This document shows, piece by piece, positions 1-7,391 of a DNA stretch of 64,000 bases. Below the pieces are notes generated by a model. The model did not search any database. It had not been told where the DNA came from and worked only from the letters and a program-made list of their open reading frames with translations. This stretch comes from a virus: IMG/VR virus record IMGVR_UViG_3300044843_000488, positions 1 through 64,000 of that record. The stretch is one strand, 5' to 3'. Both the position numbers and the translations under genes were made by a program. Position 1 is the first letter of the stretch; each line of letters opens with the position of its first letter.

Positions 1-2
1 TT

Positions 3-1679
3 GGGCTGCCTGACAGGGTTTATGTCTTTGATTGCCGTCAGCTAGGGCAGGAGCTGCGTCACCTGGCTCCTGTTCTGCGAGCCTCCCGGATTGTCAAACT
101 CGGTCAGAACCTGGCGTTCGACTGGGGCTTCTTGGAAGCTAATGGGCTTCCGCTGCGGGGGCCTCTCCTTGACACGATGCTGGGTGCTCGGTTGGTCAAT
201 CTTGGGTTGCGGCACAAGAATGACCTGGGCTCCTTGGTGCAGCGCTATTTAGCGATGCGGCTGGAGGATAAGAAGGAACTTCAAAAGAGTTTCATCGGTC
301 ACGAGGGCCCATTCACTCAGGAGCAGCTGGAGTATGCCGCTCGTGACGTGATTCTGCTGTTTCCCCTTTATGAGAAACTTCGTGAAAAGCTTAAAAAGGA
401 GGAGCTGACTCACATCTTCAAGCTGGAGTGCCGCTGTCTACCGGCGTTTGCCAGCATGACGTACAACGGCTTTTTCCTCGACGTCGAACACTATGAGCGG
501 CTGCTGGTCGAACGACGAGCTGCTTGCGATGAGGTCGAAAAGGAGGTTGTGGCCCACCTTGAGGAGCTTGGGGTGCTTGACGAGTACAAGCATCCCGAAA
601 CCGGGGAAGTCATGATTCACCCCGCCTCTTATGGCCGGGGTAAGAACAAGATCAAGGGCTTTAATCTGCGCTCTCCTTCCCAGCTAGCTCCTGTATTCAG
701 AGCGGGTGGAGTTCCTGTGACCGGCAGTTTGGACCAGAATGTCCTGGCTTTCCTGGCACCGGACTATCCGATTGTCCGGCAGTATTTGCGCTATAAGCAC
801 GCGGCGACCGAGTGCTCACAGATCGAAAAGTTGATTGGGCACGCCAAGGAGTATCCCGATCACAGGATCCGGGCTTCCTACAGGCAGTGCGGCACGGACA
901 CGGGGCGAGCATCGTGCTCGGGACCCAACCTTCAACAGGTAAACCGCAGCAAGGAGCACCGGCAAGGATTCCGCGCTTCTCCTGGCCACAAGCTGGTCAT
1001 CGCAGACTACTCCCAGCTAGAGCTGCGGATTGCAGCAGAGTGCAGCGGAGAGGAGCGGATGGCTCAGGCTTATCGAGAAGATGCTGATTTGCACTTGCGA
1101 ACAGCTGCACTAATGCTTAACAAGCCGGAAGATCAAATTGATAAGGCTTCTAGAACCTCCGCCAAAATTATTAATTTTGGGGCTCTATACGGCGCGGGTG
1201 CGAAGACGATTCAAAAACAGGCCGTCGCTCAGTATGGCGTCGATATGCCCTTAAGGGAGGCAGAAGAAAAGCTGTCGCAGTGGCGCAGAGCTTATCCGCA
1301 GCTGATTGGTTGGCAGAAAACGCAGGGGAACCGGGCTGAGCTACAAGTCAAAACCTTGATGGGTAGGCGCCGTCTCTTGGTTCCAGGCGAGACAGATCGT
1401 TTTACGGTCAGGCTCAACACTCAAGTCCAGGGTACAGGCGGTGATTGCATGAAAGCCGCGCTGGCCATGCTTTGGGAAAGCTATCTCGCAGTCAATCCGG
1501 ATATGCGTTTAGTCGCATGCGTGCATGACGAATGCGTGATGGAAGTTCCTGAAGACAGGGTTCAGGAGGCCATGGACATGCTCAAGCACTGTATGGAAGC
1601 AGCGGCTTACGAGGTATGCATCACCAACGTCCCAATTGTGGCCGAGCCTGGATTCGGAGATGACTGGTCCGCTAAATAG
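3..1679 (+). CDS. polA: Family A DNA polymerase (PolA-like), 5' end cut by window
   Basis: Replicative phage DNA polymerase with 3'-5' exonuclease and polymerase domains. The frame is open from base 3, before any ATG, so the true N-terminus lies left of the window. Visible in order: exonuclease motif II (NLAFDWGFL near base 110), exonuclease motif III (YAARDV near base 340), polymerase motif A (DYSQLELR near base 1010), motif B/O-helix (RTSAKIINFGALYG near base 1150) and motif C (VHDE near base 1525). The O-helix residue matching E. coli Phe762 is Phe. No 5'-3' exonuclease domain is seen in the visible part. It leads a + strand nucleotide-metabolism operon. The assignment is secure; only the start is unknown. 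Confidence 0.97.
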   Translation, partial: GLPDRVYVFDCRQLGQELRHLAPVLRASRIVKLGQNLAFDWGFLEANGLPLRGPLLDTMLGARLVNLGLRHKNDLGSLVQRYLAMRLEDKKELQKSFIGHEGPFTQEQLEYAARDVILLFPLYEKLREKLKKEELTHIFKLECRCLPAFASMTYNGFFLDVEHYERLLVERRAACDEVEKEVVAHLEELGVLDEYKHPETGEVMIHPASYGRGKNKIKGFNLRSPSQLAPVFRAGGVPVTGSLDQNVLAFLAPDYPIVRQYLRYKHAATECSQIEKLIGHAKEYPDHRIRASYRQCGTDTGRASCSGPNLQQVNRSKEHRQGFRASPGHKLVIADYSQLELRIAAECSGEERMAQAYREDADLHLRTAALMLNKPEDQIDKASRTSAKIINFGALYGAGAKTIQKQAVAQYGVDMPLREAEEKLSQWRRAYPQLIGWQKTQGNRAELQVKTLMGRRRLLVPGETDRFTVRLNTQVQGTGGDCMKAALAMLWESYLAVNPDMRLVACVHDECVMEVPEDRVQEAMDMLKHCMEAAAYEVCITNVPIVAEPGFGDDWSAK

Positions 1680-1708
1680 GGCTATCCTTATCCCGACAGA
1701 GACGTTGA

Positions 1709-1885
1709 GTGGCCCGTGAGGACCTCAAGGCGAAACTTGATCACATAGTTGATCAGCTTCCGATGGGGCTGCTGCATCGCTTGATAGACGATGCTCAGTT
1801 TTTCCTCGATTGGTACCACTCCAAACGTCAACTCCGGCGCCAGTACCGGGGTAAAAAGAAAACTCGCTACTCCCGCTTTGATTGA
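1709..1885 (+). CDS. Small hypothetical protein (58 aa), GTG start
   Basis: The frame starts at a GTG 30 bases after the polymerase stop and ends at the TGA at 1883-1885. The product is charged and helical-looking, with a very basic tail (RRQYRGKKKTRYSR). It overlaps the long version of the next gene, but its stop abuts a TTG (1878) where the dCTP deaminase domain begins (TTGATTGA junction). That fits translational coupling. No family is recognised. Start choice rests on position; no strong Shine-Dalgarno sequence is visible. Confidence 0.5.
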   Translation: MAREDLKAKLDHIVDQLPMGLLHRLIDDAQFFLDWYHSKRQLRRQYRGKKKTRYSRFD

Positions 1886-2408
1886 CCGTCGTATTGCCGA
1901 GCTTGCTGCCGCCGGCATGGTGCGCCCTTTTGTGGAGGACTGCGTTCAACCTTGCAGTTACGACGTGCACCTAGGTGAGGAGACCTTTGTCGAAGGCCGG
2001 GTTGGTTTTGAGCCTTTTAGCTTGGCTGACTATTCGCCTGATAAGCCTTTTATGCTTGGCCCTGGTCAGTTTATGTTGGGCGAAACAATCGAGTACTTGT
2101 CTATCCCGCCAAATGTGGAAGCTCATCTGCATTTGGTGAGTAGTCGAGCAAGAGAGGGACTTAACCACTCGCTCGCTGGTCTCATTGACTGCGGCTTTGA
2201 AGGGAAAATTACTTTGGAGCTTAAGAATATCTTGAACTGTGGTCATATCCCTATCTATCCAGGTCTTCGCATAGCTCAACTTACATTCTTTGAGTACGAC
2301 GAGCCTGCGCAAAGACCCTACGCCGGCCGTTATTTTGGAGATACAAAAGTCTCTTTAGCTAAGGATGGGGCGGATGTATTACGACTTTCACGGTATACGA
2401 ATCTTTGA
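1791..2408 (+). CDS. dcd: dCTP deaminase / dUTPase-family protein
   Basis: Predicted to deaminate dCTP to dUTP (or act as a trimeric dUTPase relative), feeding dTTP synthesis. The hallmark block SSRAREGL...AGLIDCGFEGKITLELKN (near bases 2135-2230) matches the substrate-binding and catalytic motifs of the Dcd/Dut fold, and QPCSYDVHLG (near 1945) matches the N-terminal Dcd motif. The ATG at 1791 gives 205 aa. The recognisable domain begins only at ALIDRRI, so a TTG start at 1878 (176 aa) overlapping the upstream stop is a real alternative. It lies between polymerase and reductase in a deoxynucleotide-supply operon. Deaminase versus dUTPase cannot be settled by eye. Confidence 0.88.
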   Translation: MLSFSSIGTTPNVNSGASTGVKRKLATPALIDRRIAELAAAGMVRPFVEDCVQPCSYDVHLGEETFVEGRVGFEPFSLADYSPDKPFMLGPGQFMLGETIEYLSIPPNVEAHLHLVSSRAREGLNHSLAGLIDCGFEGKITLELKNILNCGHIPIYPGLRIAQLTFFEYDEPAQRPYAGRYFGDTKVSLAKDGADVLRLSRYTNL

Positions 2409-2538
2409 AGTTGGCTTTCCTGTTGGAGATGACGCTGCTTGGTTTTGTGTCATCGACAATAGCCGTCACTATTTCAGGACTCTTGCGGCGGCGAAGTCTT
2501 ACATTTCTCAGAAATATCCTGAGGAACCTCGTCGCTAG
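2374..2538 (+). CDS. Small hypothetical protein (54 aa)
   Basis: ATG at 2374 preceded by AAGGATGGGG, a usable ribosome binding site. The product begins MYYDFHGIRIFEVG and contains WFCVIDNSRHYF and a basic C-terminus. Composition (aromatic and hydrophobic residues alternating with charge) looks like a real small globular protein. It overlaps the dCTP deaminase end by 35 bases. Its last 65 bases are antisense to the AbrB-like gene at 2474-2683, so the two are convergent. No family recognised. Confidence 0.6.
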   Translation: MYYDFHGIRIFEVGFPVGDDAAWFCVIDNSRHYFRTLAAAKSYISQKYPEEPRR

Positions 2539-2683
2539 CAGCTTTCAGGCTAATGGTCCCATCCTCCCTGACATCCCATTCAAGGATGGTTCCCTCAGCC
2601 CAGCCCATCTTCTCGATTAGCTCTTCAGGAAAGGTAATGACACCGTCTTCGTCTACGGGTAGAACCCAGCTCTGTTCAGTCAT
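2474..2683 (-). CDS. AbrB/SpoVT-like DNA-binding domain protein (69 aa)
   Basis: Swapped-hairpin AbrB fold: the N-terminal half reads LPVDEDGVITFPEELIEKMGW followed by EGTILEWDVREDGTISLKA, the pattern of AbrB/MazE-type transcription factors and antitoxins. Such proteins bind DNA as dimers. The C-terminal ~20 residues (DEVPQDISEKCKTSPPQES) are a polar tail. It lies on the minus strand inside a + operon, overlapping by 8 bases the gene at 2676-2885 that precedes it. A partner toxin is not evident, so a regulator role is as likely as an antitoxin role. Confidence 0.8.
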   Translation of the reverse strand: MTEQSWVLPVDEDGVITFPEELIEKMGWAEGTILEWDVREDGTISLKAASDEVPQDISEKCKTSPPQES

Positions 2684-2885
2684 TTGATTCGAGGATACCT
2701 AAATAGTTTTCTAGCAGCTCAAAGAAGAGCGAGTTGTCTTCTGCGATTGCTGCGCAGAGATTTGCGTAAGGAGAGTCTTCATCCCAGTCGAGTGTTACTA
2801 CCCCGTTCTCCTGGTCAATCGAGATGGATAGCCCGTCTACTTTTTCCTCCGGCTCCAATGCCCGGTCAGAATTACTGTTTCTCAT
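2676..2885 (-). CDS. Small acidic hypothetical protein (69 aa)
   Basis: Acidic product containing LSISIDQENGVVTLDWDEDS and FFELLENYLGILESND. It ends 8 bases inside the start of the AbrB-like gene, so the two are probably co-transcribed and coupled. It might be a partner of that regulator, but it does not resemble a known toxin family (MazF, Doc, RelE). Unrecognised. Confidence 0.6.
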   Translation of the reverse strand: MRNSNSDRALEPEEKVDGLSISIDQENGVVTLDWDEDSPYANLCAAIAEDNSLFFELLENYLGILESND

Positions 2886-2947
2886 TGAGCTACTTAAGCG
2901 TCCTTATTTAAGCGAAGGGGCGCGGGCTTTAATAACGCTGCAGATAA

Positions 2948-3151
2948 TTAAACTTCAGGAGCAATTGAAGGCTGATCAACTTTGAGGTTTTCTCCTCTGT
3001 AGTTCACAGCATATTTTTGAGCGTTCCACTGTTCCAGGTACATCTCCGCCATCCAGCACGTACCGCAATAGGCTCGGTTGCCATCTGGGAACGTCACTCG
3101 GTAGTACACCGTTCCTTGAGGGTCAAAGAGTTGTTCGATCACAGCAGCCAC
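2948..3151 (-). CDS. Small hypothetical protein (67 aa)
   Basis: Begins MAAVIEQLFDPQGTVYYRVTFPDG and contains an isolated CGTC pair (residues ~29-32) followed by WMAEMYLEQW. It resembles short phage proteins with a beta hairpin followed by a helix, but no family is recognised. First gene of the minus-strand trio 3151 to 2474, divergent from the + gene at 3231; the 79-base gap between them probably carries promoters for both. Confidence 0.6.
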   Translation of the reverse strand: MAAVIEQLFDPQGTVYYRVTFPDGNRAYCGTCWMAEMYLEQWNAQKYAVNYRGENLKVDQPSIAPEV

Positions 3152-3230
3152 GCCTGTTAGGCCATCCTAACGAGAACGGCTGGCGTCTCCATCCAAACAG
3201 AGCTATGCTGCGAGGACCTTCTGGCCTGGC

Positions 3231-3521
3231 ATGGCTTTGATTGAGCACCAAGGGGAAGAGACCCTTTGGCACGATGCTTTTACGGCGCAGCTCGCTGCAT
3301 ATTCAGAGCTGTGGGCGTATGTCGATCAGTATTTCAAGCAGCAGCTAAACGTCACCTTGCCACTTGACGTGCTGCGCAAGGTTGTCGACGACTTGATCTG
3401 GGACGCCAATGATGTGGTGCGCAACAAAAACACACATTCCGACCCAGCCCGCTCAGATATTGCTGCAGTCCTCAGAGAGGCGGCCAGCGTTTTCGACACT
3501 TCTGAAGAGGTCGTTACATGA
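3231..3521 (+). CDS. Hypothetical protein (96 aa)
   Basis: Mostly helical, amphipathic protein (LWHDAFTAQLAAYSELWAYVDQYF...). No family recognised. Its stop overlaps the next start by 4 bases (ATGA), so it is translationally coupled to the membrane protein at 3518 and, through it, to the ribonucleotide reductase. Confidence 0.65.
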   Translation: MALIEHQGEETLWHDAFTAQLAAYSELWAYVDQYFKQQLNVTLPLDVLRKVVDDLIWDANDVVRNKNTHSDPARSDIAAVLREAASVFDTSEEVVT

Positions 3522-3742
3522 CTCAATCAGTTTTTAAAGACCTCTTTCAGTTAAAGAAAGAACTTCGCGAAACACACTCATTCTTGTGTTTCTTTGTTGT
3601 GCTCTTACTGTTGGTCTTTGTTTGGCGCTTTCTTGTGGCCTTTGCCATCGGAGTAGCTGCCACGGCCATCTGGCCCACTATTCCTTTCTGGCCTGTTGTT
3701 GGCCTTGTGGTTTCTCTAACTTTTCTCATTCCCGCACAATGA
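3518..3742 (+). CDS. Small membrane protein (74 aa)
   Basis: A charged N-terminal ~20 residues, then two hydrophobic segments (about residues 22-42 FLCFFVVLLLLVFVWRFLVAF and about 47-72) separated by IWPTIPFW, consistent with two transmembrane helices. Overlaps both neighbours by 4 bases (ATGA), so it is translated in series with the reductase gene. Function unknown; such small membrane proteins are frequent in cyanophage early operons. Confidence 0.65.
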   Translation: MTQSVFKDLFQLKKELRETHSFLCFFVVLLLLVFVWRFLVAFAIGVAATAIWPTIPFWPVVGLVVSLTFLIPAQ

Positions 3743-6018
3743 ATACTGACTTCTCTCCTTCGGCACCCGCAGCAAATCCCGTCTTTTACCGCACTTATAG
3801 CCGCAAACTTGATACAGGGCGAGAGAGTTGGAGTCATGTGGTTGAACGCACACTTGCTGGCATAGCTGACCTCGGTGAATTGTCTGAAGACGAAAAAGCT
3901 CTGATTTACCGCATGCAGGCGGAACAAAAAGTTTTGCCTTCGGGTCGTTGGCTTTGGGTTGGCGGAACTAAATGGATTGACGATCCTTCAAACTATTCCG
4001 GAGCTTACAACTGCACTTCCACTAATTTGGTGGATTGGGAAGCCTTTGGTCTCATGATGGATCTTGCCATGATGGGCTCTGGTACTGGCGCAATCCTTGA
4101 AGATCGTTGCATCAGTAAGCTTCCAGTTATCCGAAATAGTTTCAAGATTGTCGCTGTTTCGGCTATCGGTACTGTTCCCGCAGGTCAGCGCAAAGAAGTC
4201 ACTCATGTGACTTATACAGGTAATAAAGTCAGCATTTGTGTTGGCGACAGTCGTCAAGGATGGGTTGACAGCTATCAGGCTCTTCTTGAATGTGCAAGCG
4301 ATGAATGCCTTGATTCAACGTGCCCGGTTGAGGTCACTGTGGATCTTTCAAATGTTCGACCGGCTGGGGAGACACTGAAAGGCTTTGGTGGGACAGCAAA
4401 CCCAATTAAGCTTAAAGATCTATACGGTCGTATGGCCGCTATTCTCAACCGTGCTCAGGGTCGGAAACTGTCTTCCGTTGAATGTTGTCTGCTGATTGAT
4501 GAGGCCGCTGCTGTCGTAGTTGCAGGGAACATCCGCCGTTCCGCCGGTATGCGTCAGTTTTCTTCAGACGATGACTCTGCTCGTTTAGCTAAGCAGTACC
4601 TCTGGCAGCAGGACAGCGACGGCAACTGGCGTATCGACCCGGAGCGTGATGCATTGCGAATGGCTAACCACACCCTTGTTTTTCATACAAAGCCGTCGAG
4701 GGAGGTGGTTTATCAGTCGGTGCGAGACCAGTTCATTTCGGGTGAGGGTGCTATCCAATTTGCGCCAGAGGCCATTGCGCGTTCCAATGCCGACATCCTT
4801 AAAACGCCGGAGCAGCGGAAAATCTTTGTTGATCTTTACTGTGATGAGGGCATTGATACGGCGGCTTCTTATTTGTGGATGCAGCTTCCGGAATGCTCCT
4901 ATGAGGAAATGCAGCACCGCATGGGGCGTTATGGGCTAAATCCCTGTGGTGAAATTCTCGGTTCTGACTTTCACTGCAATTTGTCTGAGGTCCACCTTAA
5001 CCGGATTGATCCCACTGATATCCATGGCCAAACTGAAGCCTTCAAAGCCGCTGGAATTGCAGTGGCAGCCCTCCTCCACCACCGCTTTACCGTCAAGCGC
5101 TACAGAAAGAGTCGTGAGTTGGACCCTATCGTGGGAGTCAGCTTCACCGGTCTTTTCGACTTCTTTGTCCACTCCTTTGGAGTCGCTTGGCTCCAATGGT
5201 GGCAAGCCGGAAGACCTAATACAGACGAAGGAAAAGCGTTTAGGGCGGCTGAGCAAGGTTATTTGATGCGCTGGCGCCGAACTGTTGAGGATGCAGTTAG
5301 TGCCTATTGCGAGCGTAACGGACTCCGTGTTCCTAATCGCTGCACAACTGTTCAGCCCGCAGGGACCAAAAGTCTTCTGACGGGTGCATCTTCTGGGTGG
5401 CATCCTCCTAAGGCCGCACGCTTTGTTCGCCGCATTACCTTCCGCAAGGACGACCCTGTTGCCTTGGCTTGCCTTGACTTTGGTTATTCCGTCGTGCCTT
5501 CTCAGTCGGACAAGGATGATGAAGGCCGTCTTCTTACCGATCCTTTTGACCCTCGTTGCACAGAATGGCTTGTTGAAATCCCAACTGCTGTGAGCTGGGC
5601 AGGTATGGAAGGTGCCGATCAGATTGACATTAGTCAGTTTTCTGCACTAGCTCAGTTTGACTTCTACATGCAGGTGCAGAAGTACTACACCACGCACAAC
5701 ACCTCAGCCACAATTGAGTTTCGCGAGCATGAGATTGAGCCCTTGGCCGACGCCATATTTTCCGCCATTGACAACGGCGATGGCTATATCTCTGCGGCTC
5801 TATTGGCGCGTTTTGACGCCAATGAAACGTTCCCTCGGCTACCTTTTGAGCCTATTGATGAAGCTCGTTACGATGAGCTGCACGCCCAGGTTCTGGAGCG
5901 CAGACAAACCTCTGATTTCTTTGCCGCACTTCAAAAGTATGACAGCGGCGAACTGGTAGAGGCCGGTCCTGCTGGCTGCGATTCAGACAAGTGCCTTCTT
6001 CCCCTTGCAAAAGGTTGA
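3739..6018 (+). CDS. nrdJ: Adenosylcobalamin-dependent (class II) ribonucleoside-triphosphate reductase
   Basis: Converts ribonucleotides to deoxyribonucleotides using coenzyme B12, supplying phage replication. The start is the ATG at 3739, overlapping the preceding TGA, giving 759 aa, close to the ~740 aa monomeric Lactobacillus-type enzyme; the frame runs open further upstream but that part is antisense-like. Visible: first active-site Cys in NCTSTNL (C92), the NPCGE finger-loop motif (C403, E405), second redox Cys ten residues later in FHCNL, AGNIRRSAG, and a C-terminal C-x4-C pair (C747/C752) for re-reduction. Needs host or environmental B12. Class assignment is secure. Confidence 0.96.
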   Translation: MNTDFSPSAPAANPVFYRTYSRKLDTGRESWSHVVERTLAGIADLGELSEDEKALIYRMQAEQKVLPSGRWLWVGGTKWIDDPSNYSGAYNCTSTNLVDWEAFGLMMDLAMMGSGTGAILEDRCISKLPVIRNSFKIVAVSAIGTVPAGQRKEVTHVTYTGNKVSICVGDSRQGWVDSYQALLECASDECLDSTCPVEVTVDLSNVRPAGETLKGFGGTANPIKLKDLYGRMAAILNRAQGRKLSSVECCLLIDEAAAVVVAGNIRRSAGMRQFSSDDDSARLAKQYLWQQDSDGNWRIDPERDALRMANHTLVFHTKPSREVVYQSVRDQFISGEGAIQFAPEAIARSNADILKTPEQRKIFVDLYCDEGIDTAASYLWMQLPECSYEEMQHRMGRYGLNPCGEILGSDFHCNLSEVHLNRIDPTDIHGQTEAFKAAGIAVAALLHHRFTVKRYRKSRELDPIVGVSFTGLFDFFVHSFGVAWLQWWQAGRPNTDEGKAFRAAEQGYLMRWRRTVEDAVSAYCERNGLRVPNRCTTVQPAGTKSLLTGASSGWHPPKAARFVRRITFRKDDPVALACLDFGYSVVPSQSDKDDEGRLLTDPFDPRCTEWLVEIPTAVSWAGMEGADQIDISQFSALAQFDFYMQVQKYYTTHNTSATIEFREHEIEPLADAIFSAIDNGDGYISAALLARFDANETFPRLPFEPIDEARYDELHAQVLERRQTSDFFAALQKYDSGELVEAGPAGCDSDKCLLPLAKG

Positions 6019-6365
6019 TGTACCAGGATTCTCACGTCACACTCAAGATTGAGATAAAGGAGTCCGGCGGATATGAGCTGGACTCCTTGGCTCCTCACAC
6101 TGTCTGCTTTGAAGCCGACATGCTCGACTGTAACGCCCACGGTTGGTTTGCTGCGTTTGAAAAAATCATGCGCCTGCAAGGCTTCTCGGAAGACGCCATT
6201 GCAAGGGGAGCTTGCCAATTGGCCTTTAACGAGTACAGGCCGAAGGAGTTGATGGCCTCAGTGGCTAAGGAGTACGACCTTATTCTTTTGGAGGATCAGG
6301 TTGAGATGGAAACCTCGCAAGATCTTGCCACCTTTACTATCACGTCTGCCACGACTGATGTGTGA
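6018..6365 (+). CDS. Hypothetical protein (115 aa)
   Basis: ATG at 6018 overlaps the reductase stop (TGATG). Begins MYQDSHVTLKIEIKESGGYEL. The central part (FAAFEKIMRLQGFSEDAIARGACQLAFNEYR) is predicted helical. Not recognised. The tight coupling to the reductase suggests co-expression and perhaps nucleotide metabolism, but that is inference only. Confidence 0.65.
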   Translation: MYQDSHVTLKIEIKESGGYELDSLAPHTVCFEADMLDCNAHGWFAAFEKIMRLQGFSEDAIARGACQLAFNEYRPKELMASVAKEYDLILLEDQVEMETSQDLATFTITSATTDV

Positions 6366-6498
6366 CCTCCAGTGTTGGTCTGGTCTTTTTTACGAAGGCT
6401 TAGTCCTCTTTAATATCGCTGTAGGTATGACCTGTGTCGGCATTCTTGTAGCGGCTCTTGTTTATTTCTATTTAGGCGGAGGTCCGCCAGGTTTCTGA
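6358..6498 (+). CDS. Small single-span membrane protein (46 aa)
   Basis: ATG at 6358 lies inside the last codons of the upstream gene (8-base overlap). The product is MCDLQCW... with one long hydrophobic stretch (about residues 13-38, FNIAVGMTCVGILVAALVYFYL) and a GGGPPGF tail. One transmembrane helix; function unknown. Confidence 0.5.
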   Translation: MCDLQCWSGLFYEGLVLFNIAVGMTCVGILVAALVYFYLGGGPPGF

Positions 6499-6499
6499 A

Positions 6500-6868
6500 A
6501 TGCCAAACCCTTCTCTGAGAACTAGAATCATAGACGCAATGAGGACCGCTTCGGACACTTCTGCGGCGTCTGATTGGTGGGATGTGGCTGCCACCAATGT
6601 TATGCAAGAAGTGGCACAAGCTTTTCGAGATGACGACCTCCAACTTTCTGCTGACTGGGTCGATCAACAACGTCGAGCAGCACGACCCTTGTGGCTTGAC
6701 ATGGAAGAAGCTTTTGACAGCCAGATTGACGACTGCTTCTACGAGTTTCATCAAGCAGCCGCTGCCATGCTCAAGGTAGTTGCAACCCGGCTCGAAAATA
6801 ATGTCTTCTTGGAGGCGGCAAAATACTTGAGACAGCAGGCTGAAATTGCGGAATCCCTTAAGAAGTGA
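6500..6868 (+). CDS. Hypothetical helical protein (122 aa)
   Basis: Begins MPNPSLRTRIIDAMRTASDTSAASDWW and is rich in helix-forming, acidic and Trp residues throughout (for example LWLDMEEAFDSQIDDCFYEF). One base separates it from the upstream stop; its own TGA overlaps the next ATG (TGATG). No family recognised. Confidence 0.65.
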   Translation: MPNPSLRTRIIDAMRTASDTSAASDWWDVAATNVMQEVAQAFRDDDLQLSADWVDQQRRAARPLWLDMEEAFDSQIDDCFYEFHQAAAAMLKVVATRLENNVFLEAAKYLRQQAEIAESLKK

Positions 6869-7098
6869 TGTGGCGACTATGGGCTAAAGCTTTAGGGGAT
6901 AAAGCATCTTCCTGCAGTCGTGAGTCCGATATCGTTGCTTTGATTAGGAGCTTGATTCTTCTTGCCTATCTAGTGACGAATGGTTTCATCGTGGCTGGTG
7001 TCTTGAGGAATTGGAATGACAACTCCAAATTTGTTCCTAATTTGAACCAAATTAGGAGTTGCGGGCAGGCCACTCTTTGCTTATACGCAACTAGTTGA
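6868..7098 (+). CDS. Small membrane protein, cyanophage type (76 aa)
   Basis: Starts MWRLWAKALGDKASS, then a hydrophobic span at about residues 26-47 (ALIRSLILLAYLVTNGFIVAG) followed by VLRNWND. This arrangement resembles a small protein I recall from cyanophage genomes; its function is unknown. Start chosen at 6868 because it overlaps the previous stop (TGATG). The C-terminal ~20 residues are unlike the rest and may vary between phages. Confidence 0.6.
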   Translation: MWRLWAKALGDKASSCSRESDIVALIRSLILLAYLVTNGFIVAGVLRNWNDNSKFVPNLNQIRSCGQATLCLYATS

Positions 7099-7134
7099 AG
7101 GGGGGCGTATAGAATGGCAAAGTCTGATAGCGGA

Positions 7135-7161
7135 CACCGGTTGGCAGACCGATGACCGGTG
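7135..7161. repeat. Perfect 7-bp inverted repeat (hairpin)
   Basis: CACCGGT and ACCGGTG flank a 13-base spacer in the 110-base gap between the genes at 6868 and 7209. There is no T-run, so it is not a standard terminator. It could be an RNA stem or a protein site. Confidence 0.5.
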
Positions 7162-7208
7162 TAAGCGTGCTGTAAGTCCCGCCGCGTTTTCTGAGTAATA
7201 GGCTATAA

Positions 7209-7391
7209 ATGCAGCTAGAAGAAGCGTTTCAAATTCTCTACCGTGGCCAGAGCAACGTTGCCCATGTTGCGGCTGCTGTCGACTTGCCTCTGGGCAAAAT
7301 GAAATCCCTCTTCCGCGAATACGTCTCCCGTAATCCGCTTGATGAGCAGGCTTGGCTTAACGACATTGTTATGACGTGGCCTTATGCTTAG
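7209..7391 (+). CDS. Small HTH-like protein (60 aa), picocyanobacterial type
   Basis: Begins MQLEEAFQILYRGQSNV; the central part (VAHVAAAVDLPLGKMKSLFREYV) is compatible with a helix-turn-helix, and the end reads MTWPYA. I recall similar short proteins in picocyanobacterial genomes, which would fit host origin, but I cannot verify this. Its last four bases overlap the convergent integrase gene. Confidence 0.6.
   Translation: MQLEEAFQILYRGQSNVAHVAAAVDLPLGKMKSLFREYVSRNPLDEQAWLNDIVMTWPYA

Noticed and set aside
2405-2620. 71-codon + frame starting MKLAFLLEMTLL
   Set aside because: The overlapping 54-codon frame at 2374-2538 has better coding features and a usable binding site; this one is a shadow.
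7081-7208. Possible second tRNA around the CACCGGT hairpin
   Set aside because: No T arm consensus and no acceptor pairing were found.
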